Under the pieces are notes generated by a model, which had not been told where the DNA came from, searched no databases, and saw only the letters and a program-made list of their open reading frames with translations. From positions 1,758,001 to 1,822,000 of the forward strand of contig NZ_CP162133.1 of assembly GCF_040833955.1 (NCBI RefSeq): a stretch of DNA of 64,000 nt, read 5' to 3'. Positions within the stretch are counted from its first letter, which is position 1. Each line of letters begins with the position of its first letter. The translations under genes were made by a program, and so were the position numbers. The DNA is from Leptospira sp. WS60.C2 (GTDB taxonomy: Bacteria > Spirochaetota > Leptospiria > Leptospirales > Leptospiraceae). Shown piece by piece: positions 1 through 10,266 of the stretch.

Positions 1-1136
1 GTAAAACGATGTGGTTGGAATATGACATGTAACGTACCATTTTCCTTATTTTTTTGTTTAAGGGAATGGATTACCATTTTGATTTCGGTTGGGTGATGGC
101 CATAATCATCTATGATACTCACATGATTCCATGTACCTAAAATTTCTTGTCTTCTTTTGACACCGATGTAACGAGAAAGTATAGAAACAGATTTCTCCGG
201 ACTTATACCAATCCGTAACGCAAAAGTAAGTGCGACAAGGCCATTGGTTAAATAATGGATTCCGGGGTAAGGAAGTTGTAATGTATATCGTTTTTCCTTA
301 TATTCAAATTCTAAATGGTCTGCTTTAATTTCGTAAAGGATAACATTGATTTGATTGGAATAATGAGTTTGGAAATACAAAAACCATTCAGATGAGAGGT
401 GGTTTTTTGTAACAAGAAGATTGAGTGTAAAATCTCTATGAAACGAAAGTTCCTTATAATGAATAGAAAGAACAGATTCAATACCTATATCACCCACAAA
501 AAGGATTGTTTCGCCACTGGAAGAAAAACCCATATAACTTAGGAAAGCTTGTTCTAACTTTTCTCTTGTCTGGTAGTAGTCGAGGTGATCATTATCAATA
601 TTGGTTAGCAAACGAAAGTTGGCTTGGTGTTTTAGAAATGTCCCATCTGATTCATCGGATTCATAAACAGCAAATTCACCTTTTCCAACTTTTCCACCAC
701 GTTTCTGTAAAAGACTCGTATCTCCTCCTATCATGATGGTAGGATCAAAGCCTGATTCAGTCAAAATTTGTGAAACCATTGTGGTGGTAGAAGTTTTCCC
801 ATGGCTTCCAGCAACAGAAATGGATTTTTGGTTGGAAACCAAAAGATGCATGAATTCAGAGCGATGTTTTAATGGTATATTCCTTTCTTTAATCTTTGAA
901 AATACGTCTTTATGTTTGTCATTGATCGCTGAACTATAAACTACCATTTCAATTCCATTGAGTGAAATCTCTTCGATAGAATGATACAAAGTCACTCCGC
1001 GTTCTACAAGGTAATCAGTCGTATCAGAACTTTTTTTGTCATACCCTATCACTGGTAATTCCAAGTCGAGAGCCATGTGTGCAAGGCTTGACATTCCACT
1101 TCCACCAATGCCTAAAAATAAAATCGGGCCTTTCAC
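1..1136 (-). CDS. murC: UDP-N-acetylmuramate--L-alanine ligase, 3' end cut by window
   Basis: MurC adds L-alanine to UDP-N-acetylmuramic acid, the first peptide step of cytoplasmic peptidoglycan precursor synthesis. The minus strand gives 378 codons: a nucleotide-binding start GIGGSGMSSLA, the ATP loop VAGSHGKTSTT near residue 110, and FQPHRF where the window ends, so roughly the last fifth is missing. The start is GTG at 1136; an in-frame TAG lies five codons upstream and there is no ATG between them. It begins 19 bases after murG ends and is the last visible gene of the cell-wall operon. The assignment is firm from motifs and position. Confidence 0.93.
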   Translation of the reverse strand, partial: MKGPILFLGIGGSGMSSLAHMALDLELPVIGYDKKSSDTTDYLVERGVTLYHSIEEISLNGIEMVVYSSAINDKHKDVFSKIKERNIPLKHRSEFMHLLVSNQKSISVAGSHGKTSTTTMVSQILTESGFDPTIMIGGDTSLLQKRGGKVGKGEFAVYESDESDGTFLKHQANFRLLTNIDNDHLDYYQTREKLEQAFLSYMGFSSSGETILFVGDIGIESVLSIHYKELSFHRDFTLNLLVTKNHLSSEWFLYFQTHYSNQINVILYEIKADHLEFEYKEKRYTLQLPYPGIHYLTNGLVALTFALRIGISPEKSVSILSRYIGVKRRQEILGTWNHVSIIDDYGHHPTEIKMVIHSLKQKNKENGTLHVIFQPHRF

Positions 1137-1155
1137 TTTGTATGTTACCTATCGC

Positions 1156-2241
1156 TTAATGGGAATCGTGAAAAAAATAAGTTACAGTCTGGTATGCAGC
1201 ATTCACGTTCGAAAGTGCTAAACTCACATGCCCCATTTCGCGTAAAACCTCTGAGTGGTCTTTCCATAAGAGTAAAAACTGAACCAGTGGAGTCGGATCA
1301 TCGCTTGTAGAATGGATTGTTACTGCAGCGCCTTCCTTTTCCAAATAATTGGCATTTGCTTTCTGGTGGTTATCGGCAGCAAATGGATATGGAATGAGTA
1401 TCATAGGCAGACCAAATACCAAACATTCTGCGACAACACCTGCTCCCGATCTTGCCACAACTAAGTTTGCCCATTCATAATTCGGTTTCATATCATTTGC
1501 ATAGGAAATGATCTCTGCTTCCTCTTTCGCTTTTGTTTTGGTTTCTTCGTATAGATTTGTGCCCGTTAACAATCGAAACTTATACTTAGAAGCAATGTCA
1601 GGATTTTCCATTGCTTTCAGAATCATTTGATTTAGTTGCCTTGCACCCTGAGAACCACCTAACACCAGTACATTGATTGTATTCTTTTTCCCTTCATGTA
1701 GGTTTTCGTTTTGTCTGATGTTTAGATGTTCTGGAATCACCCGTTTACGAATTGGATTTCCGATGGTTTTACCTGGAATCAAATACCCTTCCTCAAGCGG
1801 AAAACTAAATGCTACTTTATTTGCAAAACGGGCAAAAACTCTCGTTATTTTACCAGGTACGCAGTTTTGTTCACAGAGGTATAAAGCTTTACGAAATAAA
1901 ATAGCATACAAAATGGCAGGCAGACTAGAATACCCTCCCATTCCAATCACAGCATTGATTTTTAACTTTCGGAATGTCAAAACCGTTTTCAAAAACGGAT
2001 AGAGAAATAAGAAGGGATAAATAATTGTTTTAAGTCCACCTAATTGCGGTATGTTGTGCCAAACGACTTCGCAAGGCGGATTCAATAGATCTGGGTTATT
2101 TTTATTTCGAACTAAAGAGTGTATATAAACAGAATCAAAACCAAACTGTTTTGCCTTTTCACTTAATACTTCTGCCAAGGCTACCCCGGGAGAAATATGA
2201 CCACCAGTTCCACCTGCCGCAATGATCACAGATCCTTTCAT
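1156..2241 (-). CDS. murG: Undecaprenyl-PP-MurNAc-pentapeptide GlcNAc transferase
   Basis: MurG transfers GlcNAc from UDP-GlcNAc to lipid I to make lipid II on the cytoplasmic face of the inner membrane. The 361-residue protein has the N-terminal glycine-rich GGTGGH loop (residues 10-15), the GMGGY segment near 100, and the C-terminal donor site GGSQGARQLN with RSGAGVVAE further on. Length is normal for the family. Its ATG overlaps the ftsW stop by four bases (ATGA), which suggests translational coupling in the operon. Confidence 0.95.
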   Translation of the reverse strand: MKGSVIIAAGGTGGHISPGVALAEVLSEKAKQFGFDSVYIHSLVRNKNNPDLLNPPCEVVWHNIPQLGGLKTIIYPFLFLYPFLKTVLTFRKLKINAVIGMGGYSSLPAILYAILFRKALYLCEQNCVPGKITRVFARFANKVAFSFPLEEGYLIPGKTIGNPIRKRVIPEHLNIRQNENLHEGKKNTINVLVLGGSQGARQLNQMILKAMENPDIASKYKFRLLTGTNLYEETKTKAKEEAEIISYANDMKPNYEWANLVVARSGAGVVAECLVFGLPMILIPYPFAADNHQKANANYLEKEGAAVTIHSTSDDPTPLVQFLLLWKDHSEVLREMGHVSLALSNVNAAYQTVTYFFHDSH

Positions 2242-3386
2242 ACGACCAAATTCTCTTTACTTGTAATGTTGGCAAGAATTCCGAAAAGGATAAAAATCGT
2301 TAGTAGAGATGATCCACCGTAACTTAAAAAAGGAAGGGAAATTCCAGTGACAGGAACTATGCCTGTAATCACAAATAGGTTCAATATGGTCTGAAATCCA
2401 AATAAAATGAGAATTCCTGATCCGAGGAAAAAACCCAGCTTATCCTTCGTACGCTCCAAAAGTAAAAACATCCGAAAGAGTAAAAAGAGAACCAGTAATA
2501 GAAAACAAACAAAACCCACAAACCCAAAGTCTTCCACATAAGAAGATAGAACAAAGTCAGTATGACTATAGGCTAAATACCGATGTGCATAGCCAGTTCC
2601 CACCGCCTTCCCTGTTGTTCCTCCATCAAAAAATGCACGAAAACTTGTCACCAACTGGTGACCTTCATCAAACCGAAATTTATATGGATCAAGCCAAATT
2701 TCGAGTCTCTTCTTTCGGTAACCTACTTGAGTGACAAGAACCACAAGAAGTGGAATGACAGAAGCCCCCAAGATAAAGAGTCGCTTCATTGGAAACCCAG
2801 CTAACAAAACAAAGAAAAACAATACAAGGAGAAGCTCCACGGTAGTACCAAAAGCTGGCTCAATGACAATGAGTAAAAGTGTTAAAAAAATGACGAAGAG
2901 GGAAACGATTTTTCTTTTGTCCCAATTGATCTTTCTAAAATCAAAATTATAAAAAAAGTAAGAAGAAAATAATAAGATGCTTATTTTCGAAAACTCAGAT
3001 GGTTGAATTTGAAAACCAGCAATTTGAATCCAACGATTGAAACTTCTTCCGTAACTGGTTCCAACTGATTTTCCAAGACCAGGTATGAAGACTGCAATTA
3101 AGAGTAATAAACTCACTAAAGAAAAAACAAACGACCACTTTACTAAAAATTGATATGGAATCTGACAAAAGATTAAAAAGAGAAAGATCCCAATTCCACC
3201 CCATAACAATTGTTTCTTTAGATAATAATACGAATCAGAAAATTCTCTTTCTGCAGGAATCACAGATGCACTAAACATAACAATGATTCCCATTCCAAAT
3301 AGTAAAAACATCGAAAATAACATCGGTCCGTCAAACCTTGACGAACCAAAACGTAATAGATTACGAATGGAACGAAAGATTTCCAT
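2238..3386 (-). CDS. ftsW: Lipid II polymerase of the SEDS family, cell division protein FtsW
   Basis: FtsW is a polytopic inner-membrane SEDS protein that polymerises lipid II into septal glycan strands. The sequence has about ten hydrophobic segments, the family motif around GRSFNRWI, and the conserved C-terminal GISLPFLSYGGSS. I start it at ATG 3386 (382 residues), where the ATG overlaps the mraY stop by one base (TAATG). An upstream extension inside mraY is possible but unlike the family. Its place between mraY and murG fits FtsW rather than RodA. No FtsI partner is visible in this window. Confidence 0.92.
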   Translation of the reverse strand: MEIFRSIRNLLRFGSSRFDGPMLFSMFLLFGMGIIVMFSASVIPAEREFSDSYYYLKKQLLWGGIGIFLFLIFCQIPYQFLVKWSFVFSLVSLLLLIAVFIPGLGKSVGTSYGRSFNRWIQIAGFQIQPSEFSKISILLFSSYFFYNFDFRKINWDKRKIVSLFVIFLTLLLIVIEPAFGTTVELLLVLFFFVLLAGFPMKRLFILGASVIPLLVVLVTQVGYRKKRLEIWLDPYKFRFDEGHQLVTSFRAFFDGGTTGKAVGTGYAHRYLAYSHTDFVLSSYVEDFGFVGFVCFLLLVLFLLFRMFLLLERTKDKLGFFLGSGILILFGFQTILNLFVITGIVPVTGISLPFLSYGGSSLLTIFILFGILANITSKENLVV

Positions 3387-4498
3387 TATTGGATTTTTAA
3401 GGTAGAAAGGGTAATGATGGCAAGGATGATCCCTATGATCCAAAATCGGATCACAACCTTTTCCTCTGACCAACCAGAGAGTTCAAAATGATGGTGTAAC
3501 GGAGCCATTTTGAAAATTCGTTTCCCGGTCAATTTGAACGATCCAACTTGTAAGATCACACTCACGGCTTCTGCGACAAAGATACCACCAAGGATGACAA
3601 GTAGGATCTCCTTCTTTAACATAATCGCAACAAGGCCCAAGGTAGATCCTAAAAATAAGGAACCAGTGTCACCCATAAACACTTGGGCAGGGTGGCAATT
3701 GAACCAAAGAAACCCGAGCAAGGCACCAGACAATCCAGCTAAAAATACAGAATATTCATGGGAACCAGGAAGATACGGAATATGTAGATAATTAGCAGCC
3801 GTCGGAGTACCCGAAACATAGGCAATCAAAGCAAAAGTAGCAGTGGCAATGACAACCGTACCAGAAGCAAGGCCATCCAAACCATCAGTTAAATTGACTG
3901 CATGGGAACTTCCAATGAGAACAAGGATCGCAAATGGAACGGCAAGTAAACTTAAGTTCCAAACAGGTCCTTTTACAAAAGGTAAAAATAAATCTGTGAT
4001 GGTAAACACAATCCCTTTGGTACCATTTTGATTCGCTTTGCCTGTGTAATAAAAGAATAAAGTAGTTATGGTTACAGCAAAAAGAATCGTAACAAGGAAT
4101 TTGGTCCGTGCTCTCATTCCCCCTTTGATTTTTTTCACAGATTTCATATAGTCATCTGTAAATCCAAGCCCTGCAAAAAGGATAGCTGATACCAAAAGTA
4201 AAATCACATTCAAATTAGATAAATTGCCCCAAAGAAGTGTTGAGATCGTTAGGGAGAGAATCATGATCAAACCACCCATCGTAGGAGTTCCTGATTTTGT
4301 TGCATGAGACTGTGGGCCATCATTTCGAACTGACTCTCGAAACTTTAAGGACAATAAAAAGGAGATAAGAGACTTACCGAAGATAAAAGTGATGAACATA
4401 GATGTTAATCCTGCCATCATCGCTCTTAAAGTAACATAACTAAAGATTCTTAAAAAACCATAATCATTACCAAATGTCTCATAAATCCATTGGAACAT
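3386..4498 (-). CDS. mraY: Phospho-N-acetylmuramoyl-pentapeptide transferase
   Basis: MraY transfers phospho-MurNAc-pentapeptide to undecaprenyl phosphate to form lipid I in the inner membrane. The 370-residue protein shows about ten membrane segments, the GTPTMGGL motif after the first helices, LGFTDDYMK with the paired aspartates, [10 protein letters not shown], and the late PLHHHFE loop of the active site. Length is typical. It follows murE directly, without the murF gene often found between them, and overlaps ftsW by one base. Confidence 0.95.
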   Translation of the reverse strand: MFQWIYETFGNDYGFLRIFSYVTLRAMMAGLTSMFITFIFGKSLISFLLSLKFRESVRNDGPQSHATKSGTPTMGGLIMILSLTISTLLWGNLSNLNVILLLVSAILFAGLGFTDDYMKSVKKIKGGMRARTKFLVTILFAVTITTLFFYYTGKANQNGTKGIVFTITDLFLPFVKGPVWNLSLLAVPFAILVLIGSSHAVNLTDGLDGLASGTVVIATATFALIAYVSGTPTAANYLHIPYLPGSHEYSVFLAGLSGALLGFLWFNCHPAQVFMGDTGSLFLGSTLGLVAIMLKKEILLVILGGIFVAEAVSVILQVGSFKLTGKRIFKMAPLHHHFELSGWSEEKVVIRFWIIGIILAIITLSTLKIQ

Positions 4499-4512
4499 AC
4501 TGCAAACCTCTA

Positions 4513-6036
4513 CTATTCGGTATTTAATTGTATAAATGCTTTTTCAATTTCTTCAAAATCGACAAATTTCGTCTTTTCTTTGCCAATGATTTGGTAGGTT
4601 TCATGGCCTTTTCCCGCTACCACAAGGATCCCTTCTTTTTCTAAAAGGGAAACCGCTCGTTTAATCGCAATGCGTCTATCTGTAATCTTTTCATACCGTT
4701 TGAATCCCCTGGAGAATCCTGCTTCAATTTCATCTAAGATTAAGTCTGGATTTTCGGTTCTTGGATTATCAGAGGTCAGAATGACAAAATCAGCATGAGT
4801 TTCTGCAATCTTAGCCATTTGCGGACGTTTGGTTCTGTCACGATCTCCCCCACAACCAAATAAACAAATCAACTGTTTCGGTCGAATCTCCACACAACTT
4901 TTTAAAATATTCTCTAGAGCATCAGGTGTGTGTGCATAATCGACAACAGCTATCCTGGAACGATCAGGATATGGAACCACATGAAATCTTCCTGGAACAG
5001 TTGGAATGGATTCTAGAGCAGCTACCACTTCTTCCCAAGGAAATCCCAATTCATACGCAATGGATAGAGCAAAGGCAGTATTAAAAACATTGAAGTTTCC
5101 TAATAGGTTTGTACGAACACTTCGTACTTCAATGAATGGTAGATTTTTTTCTTTTTTATGAAAACGATATTCACTTCCCAGTAAGGAAAGTTTAGTATTA
5201 CTATAATGAAATTCACCTGATTTTCCAAGAATATAAATGGGTGATTTTAATTTCGAATCACGAATCTTTTGAATCATCTTGTCGCCATATGATACATCAC
5301 CAGCAACAAGACCAAATTTATTCTTAACAGTAGATGCTTCCAAAAGTTGGAAAATTTTATACTTACTTTCAAAATAATCTTCCATGGTTTCATGAAAATC
5401 TAAATGGTCTTGAGTTAGGTTAGTAAAGCCAGCGCAAGTGATTTCAAGTCCAGCTACGCGACCAAGTTTCAAACCATGGCTACTCATTTCCATAAATACG
5501 TATTCAACACCCTCTTCTACCATTTGTTTTAATAACAAATTTAAAGAAGAAGCATCAGGAGTTGTATAACCTGACTCGAGAATTTGATCCAAAATCTGTA
5601 TTTGAACTGTTCCAATGAGAGCTGCTTTTTTCCCAAGTTTTCTCGCTATATGAAACAAAATAAATGTCAGCGATGTTTTTCCATTGGTACCAGTGATTCC
5701 CACGATTTTTAATTTTTTCGATGGATAACCAGAAAGGAGGGATGCTAATTTTCCATGGATATCACCTAACGGTTCTTCTGCTTCCAATATGGTTTCAAAT
5801 GAATTTAAGCCTTCCAATTTCAAATGGCGTTTGGACACAAGGATTACTTGGCATCCTTTTTCTTTTGCCATTTGGAGATAGGACGTAAGTGCTTCTTGGT
5901 TGTCTTGGGGTAAAACAAAAATATCCTGTGTTGAGACCTTACGACTGTCCGCCCAGACATATCCTATGTCTTTGGAACCATCACCTTTTATGAGTTTGAT
6001 TTCTGGGATTTTTTTTAGAATTTCAGTGACTTTCAT
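4513..6036 (-). CDS. murE: UDP-MurNAc-tripeptide synthetase, probably meso-diaminopimelate adding
   Basis: MurE adds the third peptide residue to UDP-MurNAc-L-Ala-D-Glu in the cytoplasm. The 507-residue protein contains the ATP loop [10 protein letters not shown] near residue 115, the carbamylated-lysine region and the C-terminal ligase domain. The motif DNPR (within SDNPRTENP) is the signature of enzymes that take meso-diaminopimelate rather than lysine, so a DAP-type wall is inferred. Its ATG overlaps the end of the upstream ftsL-like gene by four bases. Confidence 0.94.
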   Translation of the reverse strand: MKVTEILKKIPEIKLIKGDGSKDIGYVWADSRKVSTQDIFVLPQDNQEALTSYLQMAKEKGCQVILVSKRHLKLEGLNSFETILEAEEPLGDIHGKLASLLSGYPSKKLKIVGITGTNGKTSLTFILFHIARKLGKKAALIGTVQIQILDQILESGYTTPDASSLNLLLKQMVEEGVEYVFMEMSSHGLKLGRVAGLEITCAGFTNLTQDHLDFHETMEDYFESKYKIFQLLEASTVKNKFGLVAGDVSYGDKMIQKIRDSKLKSPIYILGKSGEFHYSNTKLSLLGSEYRFHKKEKNLPFIEVRSVRTNLLGNFNVFNTAFALSIAYELGFPWEEVVAALESIPTVPGRFHVVPYPDRSRIAVVDYAHTPDALENILKSCVEIRPKQLICLFGCGGDRDRTKRPQMAKIAETHADFVILTSDNPRTENPDLILDEIEAGFSRGFKRYEKITDRRIAIKRAVSLLEKEGILVVAGKGHETYQIIGKEKTKFVDFEEIEKAFIQLNTE

Positions 6037-6386
6037 GGTTTTGTATTTTGTTTATCAGGAATGGGTGGCAATTCAATGGTCACAGTTCGATTTCCCAAAC
6101 TGATGGGCAAAAATTGGTAGGTTCTGCGATATAAGGTTTCGATTCGTTCCGCAGATGTATAGGAAACGATCCCAATCTTTAATTCATCATTTTTCCGTTT
6201 TAAATCTTCTTTTGTGACAGTACGTTCGTGAATGAATCGTTGTAATCTAGCTTTTTCCAAACCCTGCCATACATGGAAAAAAAAGAAACCGAGAAAGGGA
6301 AATAGAAACACCAAAGTTTGTAATGGTGCAAAAAAATCAAAGATACGCGTTGGAATCGATTTGATTGTTCCGGTTACTTTTCCCAT
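6033..6386 (-). CDS. Small bitopic membrane protein in the FtsL position
   Basis: A 117-residue protein with one hydrophobic segment at about residues 18-42, rich in Phe and Leu, followed by a charged stretch that looks able to form a coiled coil and a short C-terminal domain. This N-in, single-helix, coiled-coil plan and the place between rsmH and murE are those of FtsL, the divisome protein that works with FtsB and FtsQ. FtsL proteins share little sequence, so the call rests on layout and position. The usual next gene, ftsI, is absent. It overlaps rsmH by 13 bases and murE by 4. Confidence 0.6.
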   Translation of the reverse strand: MGKVTGTIKSIPTRIFDFFAPLQTLVFLFPFLGFFFFHVWQGLEKARLQRFIHERTVTKEDLKRKNDELKIGIVSYTSAERIETLYRRTYQFLPISLGNRTVTIELPPIPDKQNTKP

Positions 6387-7318
6387 CTACTTTCTTTTAT
6401 CGGTTCGATTTTCATGAGCCCTCTTAATTTTGCTGATCGTGAGGCTCTGTTTTCTTTAATTTCCTTATCCGTTGGTAGGATCGGTTTTTTGGTTAAGATT
6501 TCGTAAGGACCGTTTGTTTTCAGATCTCGAAATGTCCATTTGACAATGCGATCTTCTAACGAGTGAAAAGAAATACAAGTGAGAACCCCCCCGACACTGA
6601 GGCTATCCGCCAAAACTCGAATTCCTTTTTCTGCATGAACCAACTCTTCATTCACTTCGATTCGTAAGGCTTGGAAGATTCTAGTGGCTGGATGGGTTTC
6701 TTTTGGCCAAAATTTTCGTGGGATGGAGGCTTCTACTAGTTTCACTAGATCCGTATTGGTTTCAAATTTCCGTTTATGCCTCGACTGTACTATGTTATTT
6801 GCAATTTTTAAAGCCCAACGTTCTTCTCCATACTCCCAAAATACTTTTTTTAAGTGAAGTACAGAACTATAGTTCACAACATCTGCTGCTGTTTTCCCGC
6901 CGATATTGGCTTCCAATCGCATATCGAGTGGTTCTTCATTTTTGAAGGTAAACCCTCTTCCCGAATGAAGAAAATGAAAGAGAGAGACACCGAGATCCAC
7001 AAGAGCGCCATCGAGTCCTTCGCATCCCACTTCCGAAAGTAAAGTTGGATCCACCTCCGAAAAATTCATCTGAAATGCATAAACCCGATCCAAAGAACCA
7101 ATCTCTTTTAAAATTTCTTTTTTGGCTCTTTCGAGCATCACCGCATCTCGATCAATTAAGATCAGTTTTGCTCTCGGAAAGGTTTTTAAAATGAGTTTGG
7201 AGTGGCCACCTTCTCCCGCAGTCCCATCCAAAAACCACTCCGGATTTGGATTTTGGGTCTCTTGGAGTAAAGAGATGACTTCGTTTGGCAAAACGGGTAT
7301 GTGAGGAGATTCTAACAC
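6374..7318 (-). CDS. rsmH: 16S rRNA (cytosine1402-N4)-methyltransferase
   Basis: RsmH (MraW) methylates N4 of C1402 in the decoding site of 16S rRNA. The 314-residue protein begins with HIPVLPNEV, has the SAM-binding [10 protein letters not shown] motif near residue 30, DLGVSLFHF and RGFTF around 115-125, the inserted helical domain, and a C-terminal [11 protein letters not shown]. It starts at GTG 7318, the only initiator near the conserved beginning. It is the first gene of the cell-wall operon, as in many bacteria, although no mraZ is visible upstream. Confidence 0.95.
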   Translation of the reverse strand: MLESPHIPVLPNEVISLLQETQNPNPEWFLDGTAGEGGHSKLILKTFPRAKLILIDRDAVMLERAKKEILKEIGSLDRVYAFQMNFSEVDPTLLSEVGCEGLDGALVDLGVSLFHFLHSGRGFTFKNEEPLDMRLEANIGGKTAADVVNYSSVLHLKKVFWEYGEERWALKIANNIVQSRHKRKFETNTDLVKLVEASIPRKFWPKETHPATRIFQALRIEVNEELVHAEKGIRVLADSLSVGGVLTCISFHSLEDRIVKWTFRDLKTNGPYEILTKKPILPTDKEIKENRASRSAKLRGLMKIEPIKESRWEK

Positions 7319-7390
7319 TATTACTTTCTTACTGTATACTTGTCAAAATCCTTGCAATCCTTTAATCCTTTCCTGAGATTGAAAGTATCC

Positions 7391-7906
7391 ATGAGTTCCT
7401 ACGAAGAACATTCCTTGCGTAAAAATCTCTTTAGCGTAGGCAAATTGGGATATGCCAAAGGAGACAGACCCAATGTGGAATGTATCCTCTGTGGGGTCCG
7501 CGACAAAAATGAAATTGTCCCCAATCTCACCATTGCGGAAACGGACTTGTCGATTGTTTCCATTAACTTATTTCCCTACAATCCTGGACACATCATCATC
7601 TTCCCCAAACGCCATATCATCAGTTATTTGGAACTCACGGATGAAGAAGCCCTAGACATTCATCGACTCACATTAAAAACCATGCGAATCCTAGAAAAAC
7701 AATGGAAGGTACAAGGTTTTAATACTGGGTATAATTTGGGAAAAAACAGCGGTGGATCCATCCCCCATATCCATGAGCACATTGTGCCTAGGTTTCCTAA
7801 TGAGGCTGGATTTCTCGATGTCCTTTCAAATACAAGAATTGTGATCTATGAACCTTACCAAATGTGGGAAGATTTGAAAAAACTTTGGGCCAAAGAGGAA
7901 GACTAA
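7391..7906 (+). CDS. HIT-family nucleotide hydrolase or phosphorylase
   Basis: HIT proteins act on nucleotides such as Ap4A or AMP-lysine conjugates through a histidine triad. Here the triad is [12 protein letters not shown] near residue 125, preceded by a conserved NxG region. An early CxxC (CILCG) probably binds zinc. The fold matches the FHIT/Ap4A group more than the short HinT group. I start it at ATG 7391 (171 residues); a TTG at 7340 would add 17 residues unlike the family. It is divergent from rsmH and runs convergently into cheR with a 4-base gap. Substrate cannot be read from sequence. Confidence 0.85.
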   Translation: MSSYEEHSLRKNLFSVGKLGYAKGDRPNVECILCGVRDKNEIVPNLTIAETDLSIVSINLFPYNPGHIIIFPKRHIISYLELTDEEALDIHRLTLKTMRILEKQWKVQGFNTGYNLGKNSGGSIPHIHEHIVPRFPNEAGFLDVLSNTRIVIYEPYQMWEDLKKLWAKEED

Positions 7907-7910
7907 GTGG

Positions 7911-8771
7911 TTAGTTCTTTTTCTGGTAAATGGTATGACCCAGAAATTTAAATTGGTCCGAAATTCCAAACATCGTTTCCGAATGCCCTAAGATCAAATA
8001 CCCTTTTGGTTTCAAACTTACCTCAAAATTTTGGAAAAGTGTCTTTTGTGTGGGTTTGTCAAAGTAGATCACAACATTCCTGCAAAAAATCAGATCGAGT
8101 TTGTCCGGTATCGGAAAGGGAAAGTGCAAAAGATTGATTTGGCGAAAGTCAACGAGTGCTTTTAGGTGAGGTTTCGCCTCATAAAAAACATGTTCTTTTT
8201 CTGTGAACTGGTTAAAATGTTTTTTCTTCAATGCCTCTGAAACAGGCTCCAAACGGTCCTCTCGATACACTCCCTTCTTGGCAGTCGTCAAAACTTGGGT
8301 ATCAATGTCAGAGGCATAAATTTTACAATTCCAACCTGGTTTGTTTTGGAAATAATCATATACCGTTATAGCAATGGAATATGGTTCTTCACCCGTCGAG
8401 GAGGCAGAACACCAAATTCGTAGTGTTTTGGGTCCACCATTCGTCTCTGCCTCTTTTTCCAATTGAGGGAAATATTCATTCCTAAGGAATTCAAAATGAT
8501 GGTTCTCGCGAAAAAAATCTGTTTTATTCGTTGTTATGCGATTGATCAGTTCTTGCATTTCTTGGGTCGCGAACGTTGGATCCATTTTGAGTTTGGCTAC
8601 ATAGTCTTCAAAACTTTGCATGCCCAGAGTTCGTAACCGCGCATTGAGCCTAGATTGCACCATGATCTTTTTGTGGGGAGCGAGGAAAATTCCCGCTTGT
8701 TTGTACACTAAATTTTTGATGAATTCAAACTCGGCATCACCGATTGTGTTTAAAGATGTTCGAAAGTCCAA
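7911..8771 (-). CDS. cheR: Chemotaxis protein methyltransferase CheR
   Basis: CheR methylates glutamates of chemoreceptors using SAM. The sequence has the N-terminal helical domain, then the C-terminal Rossmann domain with [23 protein letters not shown] and the late [10 protein letters not shown] motif. The start is uncertain. TTG at 8771 has GGTGAGG six bases upstream and is preferred; TTG at 8792 would add seven residues but has no ribosome site. The gene stands alone, with no other chemotaxis gene in the window. It is divergent from mqnA. Confidence 0.9.
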   Translation of the reverse strand: MDFRTSLNTIGDAEFEFIKNLVYKQAGIFLAPHKKIMVQSRLNARLRTLGMQSFEDYVAKLKMDPTFATQEMQELINRITTNKTDFFRENHHFEFLRNEYFPQLEKEAETNGGPKTLRIWCSASSTGEEPYSIAITVYDYFQNKPGWNCKIYASDIDTQVLTTAKKGVYREDRLEPVSEALKKKHFNQFTEKEHVFYEAKPHLKALVDFRQINLLHFPFPIPDKLDLIFCRNVVIYFDKPTQKTLFQNFEVSLKPKGYLILGHSETMFGISDQFKFLGHTIYQKKN

Positions 8772-8841
8772 TTTGCCCTCACCAAGATTCAACAGAGTTT
8801 TTGGAATCTGACAAGTTGTTTTTTCTTAGGAAGGTACGTTC

Positions 8842-9588
8842 TTGAAAATTGGCATCGTAAAACACCTCAATGCACGCCCCCTGACCCTTTATTTTGAAAG
8901 GTCTCCAGAGTATACACCTGTTTACGAGAATCCAAGTGTCCTCATTGAACTTTTAAAACGAGGGGAACTAAACTGTGCCCTTGTCTCTTCCATTGAATGT
9001 GAACGAAACAAAGACAAGCTCGATTACACGAAAATTGTAGGAGTTTGTGCCAGAGATGTGGTTCGCTCGGTTTTGTTTTTTCAAAATGAAAAAGAACCAG
9101 GAATTCCAACAAAAATCTTCACAGACAAAGGATCCAGATCAAGTGTATGCCTTTTGCAATGTCTCTTCCATTTAGAATATGGTACACAAGTCGAGGTAAT
9201 TCCTACAGATGCCAAAGAAATTTCTGAAATGATGTTTGCAGGTGTTGGTTCCCATTTGTTATTCGGAGACCATGCTCTTTTACAAACCCCGATTCCTGGA
9301 TACCAAGTGATTGATCTCGCTGAATGGTGGAATCGTAAAACTGGGCTTTATTTTTGTTTTGCGTTTTGGGCGTATCCAAAGGGAAAAAATTGGGACAACC
9401 AAATCTTTTTAACCGCTCTCGAATATGGACTAAAAGAGCTCCCAACCATCATCAGCGAAGAAAAGCGACTACCCATAGCCATTACCGATCGTTATTTAAA
9501 ACAAGAGTTACACTATATCCCAGAGCAAAAAAACTTAGATGGATTTTCTCTCTTTACCAAAATAGCAAAAGAACTAAACCTTCTATGA
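8842..9588 (+). CDS. mqnA: Chorismate dehydratase of the futalosine menaquinone pathway
   Basis: MqnA converts chorismate to 3-[(1-carboxyvinyl)oxy]benzoate, the entry into futalosine-route menaquinone synthesis. The 248-residue protein has the periplasmic-binding-protein-like fold expected: KIGIVKHLNARPLT at the start, ALVSSIE near residue 48, a central FTDKGSRSSV segment, and GDHAL near 145. It starts at TTG 8842 with AGGAAGG seven bases upstream. mqnC at 42853 is a second gene of the pathway. The related MqnD is a possible alternative, but the NARPL start favours MqnA. Confidence 0.8.
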   Translation: MKIGIVKHLNARPLTLYFERSPEYTPVYENPSVLIELLKRGELNCALVSSIECERNKDKLDYTKIVGVCARDVVRSVLFFQNEKEPGIPTKIFTDKGSRSSVCLLQCLFHLEYGTQVEVIPTDAKEISEMMFAGVGSHLLFGDHALLQTPIPGYQVIDLAEWWNRKTGLYFCFAFWAYPKGKNWDNQIFLTALEYGLKELPTIISEEKRLPIAITDRYLKQELHYIPEQKNLDGFSLFTKIAKELNLL

Positions 9589-9589
9589 A

Positions 9590-10228
9590 TTAAAAAAAAC
9601 GGATTTTATATTCCCAAGTTTTTGCTTCGGGATTTTCTAACGTTTCTTGTAAGGGAATTTGATAGATTAAATTCCCAAGTCCAATAAATCCTCGGTTCGA
9701 ACTACATTCGGAATCTTTGGGGAATAAGACTTTAAATTGTATTTTTCCTTCGCGTAACAGACGTGAAGTTTCTGAGATGATTTTTTTTTCACCAGCACTG
9801 GAATCAAGGATTGCATTGTCCGTTAAATTAGGAAAGTCACGTTTGACTGTCAAAGACTTTGGTTTTTGTTTGATGGAAAAAGTACCGATTAAAACTCCTT
9901 CTAAATGAGCCGGGTCTTCAAAGTCTAATTTATAAGAAACCTTACCTTTTCGTTTAAAATACATGTCGGTTGTTTCCGATTTTTCCAATTCACGGAAGGT
10001 AAAGTCTCGCACTACCAGATTGTTATTCGATTTTTTCTTAACAGACGTTAGGATCTCTTCCTTGGATGTGGGCAGAAATTTCACTAAAGATTCATTGGAG
10101 TCTTTTTTCAGTGGTACGGTATAGGCGATTTCTACGGTTCCAGAACTAAGTTTGCGAAATAAAATGGTTTCTTCGTATTCGAAACAACCGTAACAGAAAA
10201 CAAGTAAGAGTAAAAAAAATCGAAACAC
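9590..10228 (-). CDS. Predicted lipoprotein of unknown function
   Basis: A 212-residue protein I do not recognise. The first 15 residues are a short hydrophobic signal ending in VFCYGC, which fits the relaxed lipobox of spirochaetes, so Cys15 is the likely lipidated residue. The rest is polar, rich in Lys, Glu and Ser, with alternating beta-like segments. It starts at GTG 10228 just after an inverted repeat that follows amtB. It ends one base from the stop of mqnA on the other strand. Confidence 0.7.
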   Translation of the reverse strand: MFRFFLLLLVFCYGCFEYEETILFRKLSSGTVEIAYTVPLKKDSNESLVKFLPTSKEEILTSVKKKSNNNLVVRDFTFRELEKSETTDMYFKRKGKVSYKLDFEDPAHLEGVLIGTFSIKQKPKSLTVKRDFPNLTDNAILDSSAGEKKIISETSRLLREGKIQFKVLFPKDSECSSNRGFIGLGNLIYQIPLQETLENPEAKTWEYKIRFF

Positions 10229-10260
10229 ACCCTAGACTTCCCCACAGGAAAATCTAGGGT
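10229..10260 (-). terminator. Inverted repeat between amtB and the lipoprotein gene
   Basis: ACCCTAGA (10229-10236) and TCTAGGGT (10253-10260) form a perfect 8-base stem with a 16-base loop. On the minus strand an uninterrupted run of T lies about ten bases further on, inside the start of the lipoprotein gene. It could be an amtB terminator or a stem that controls access to the lipoprotein start. Confidence 0.4.
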
Positions 10261-10266
10261 CAAGGA

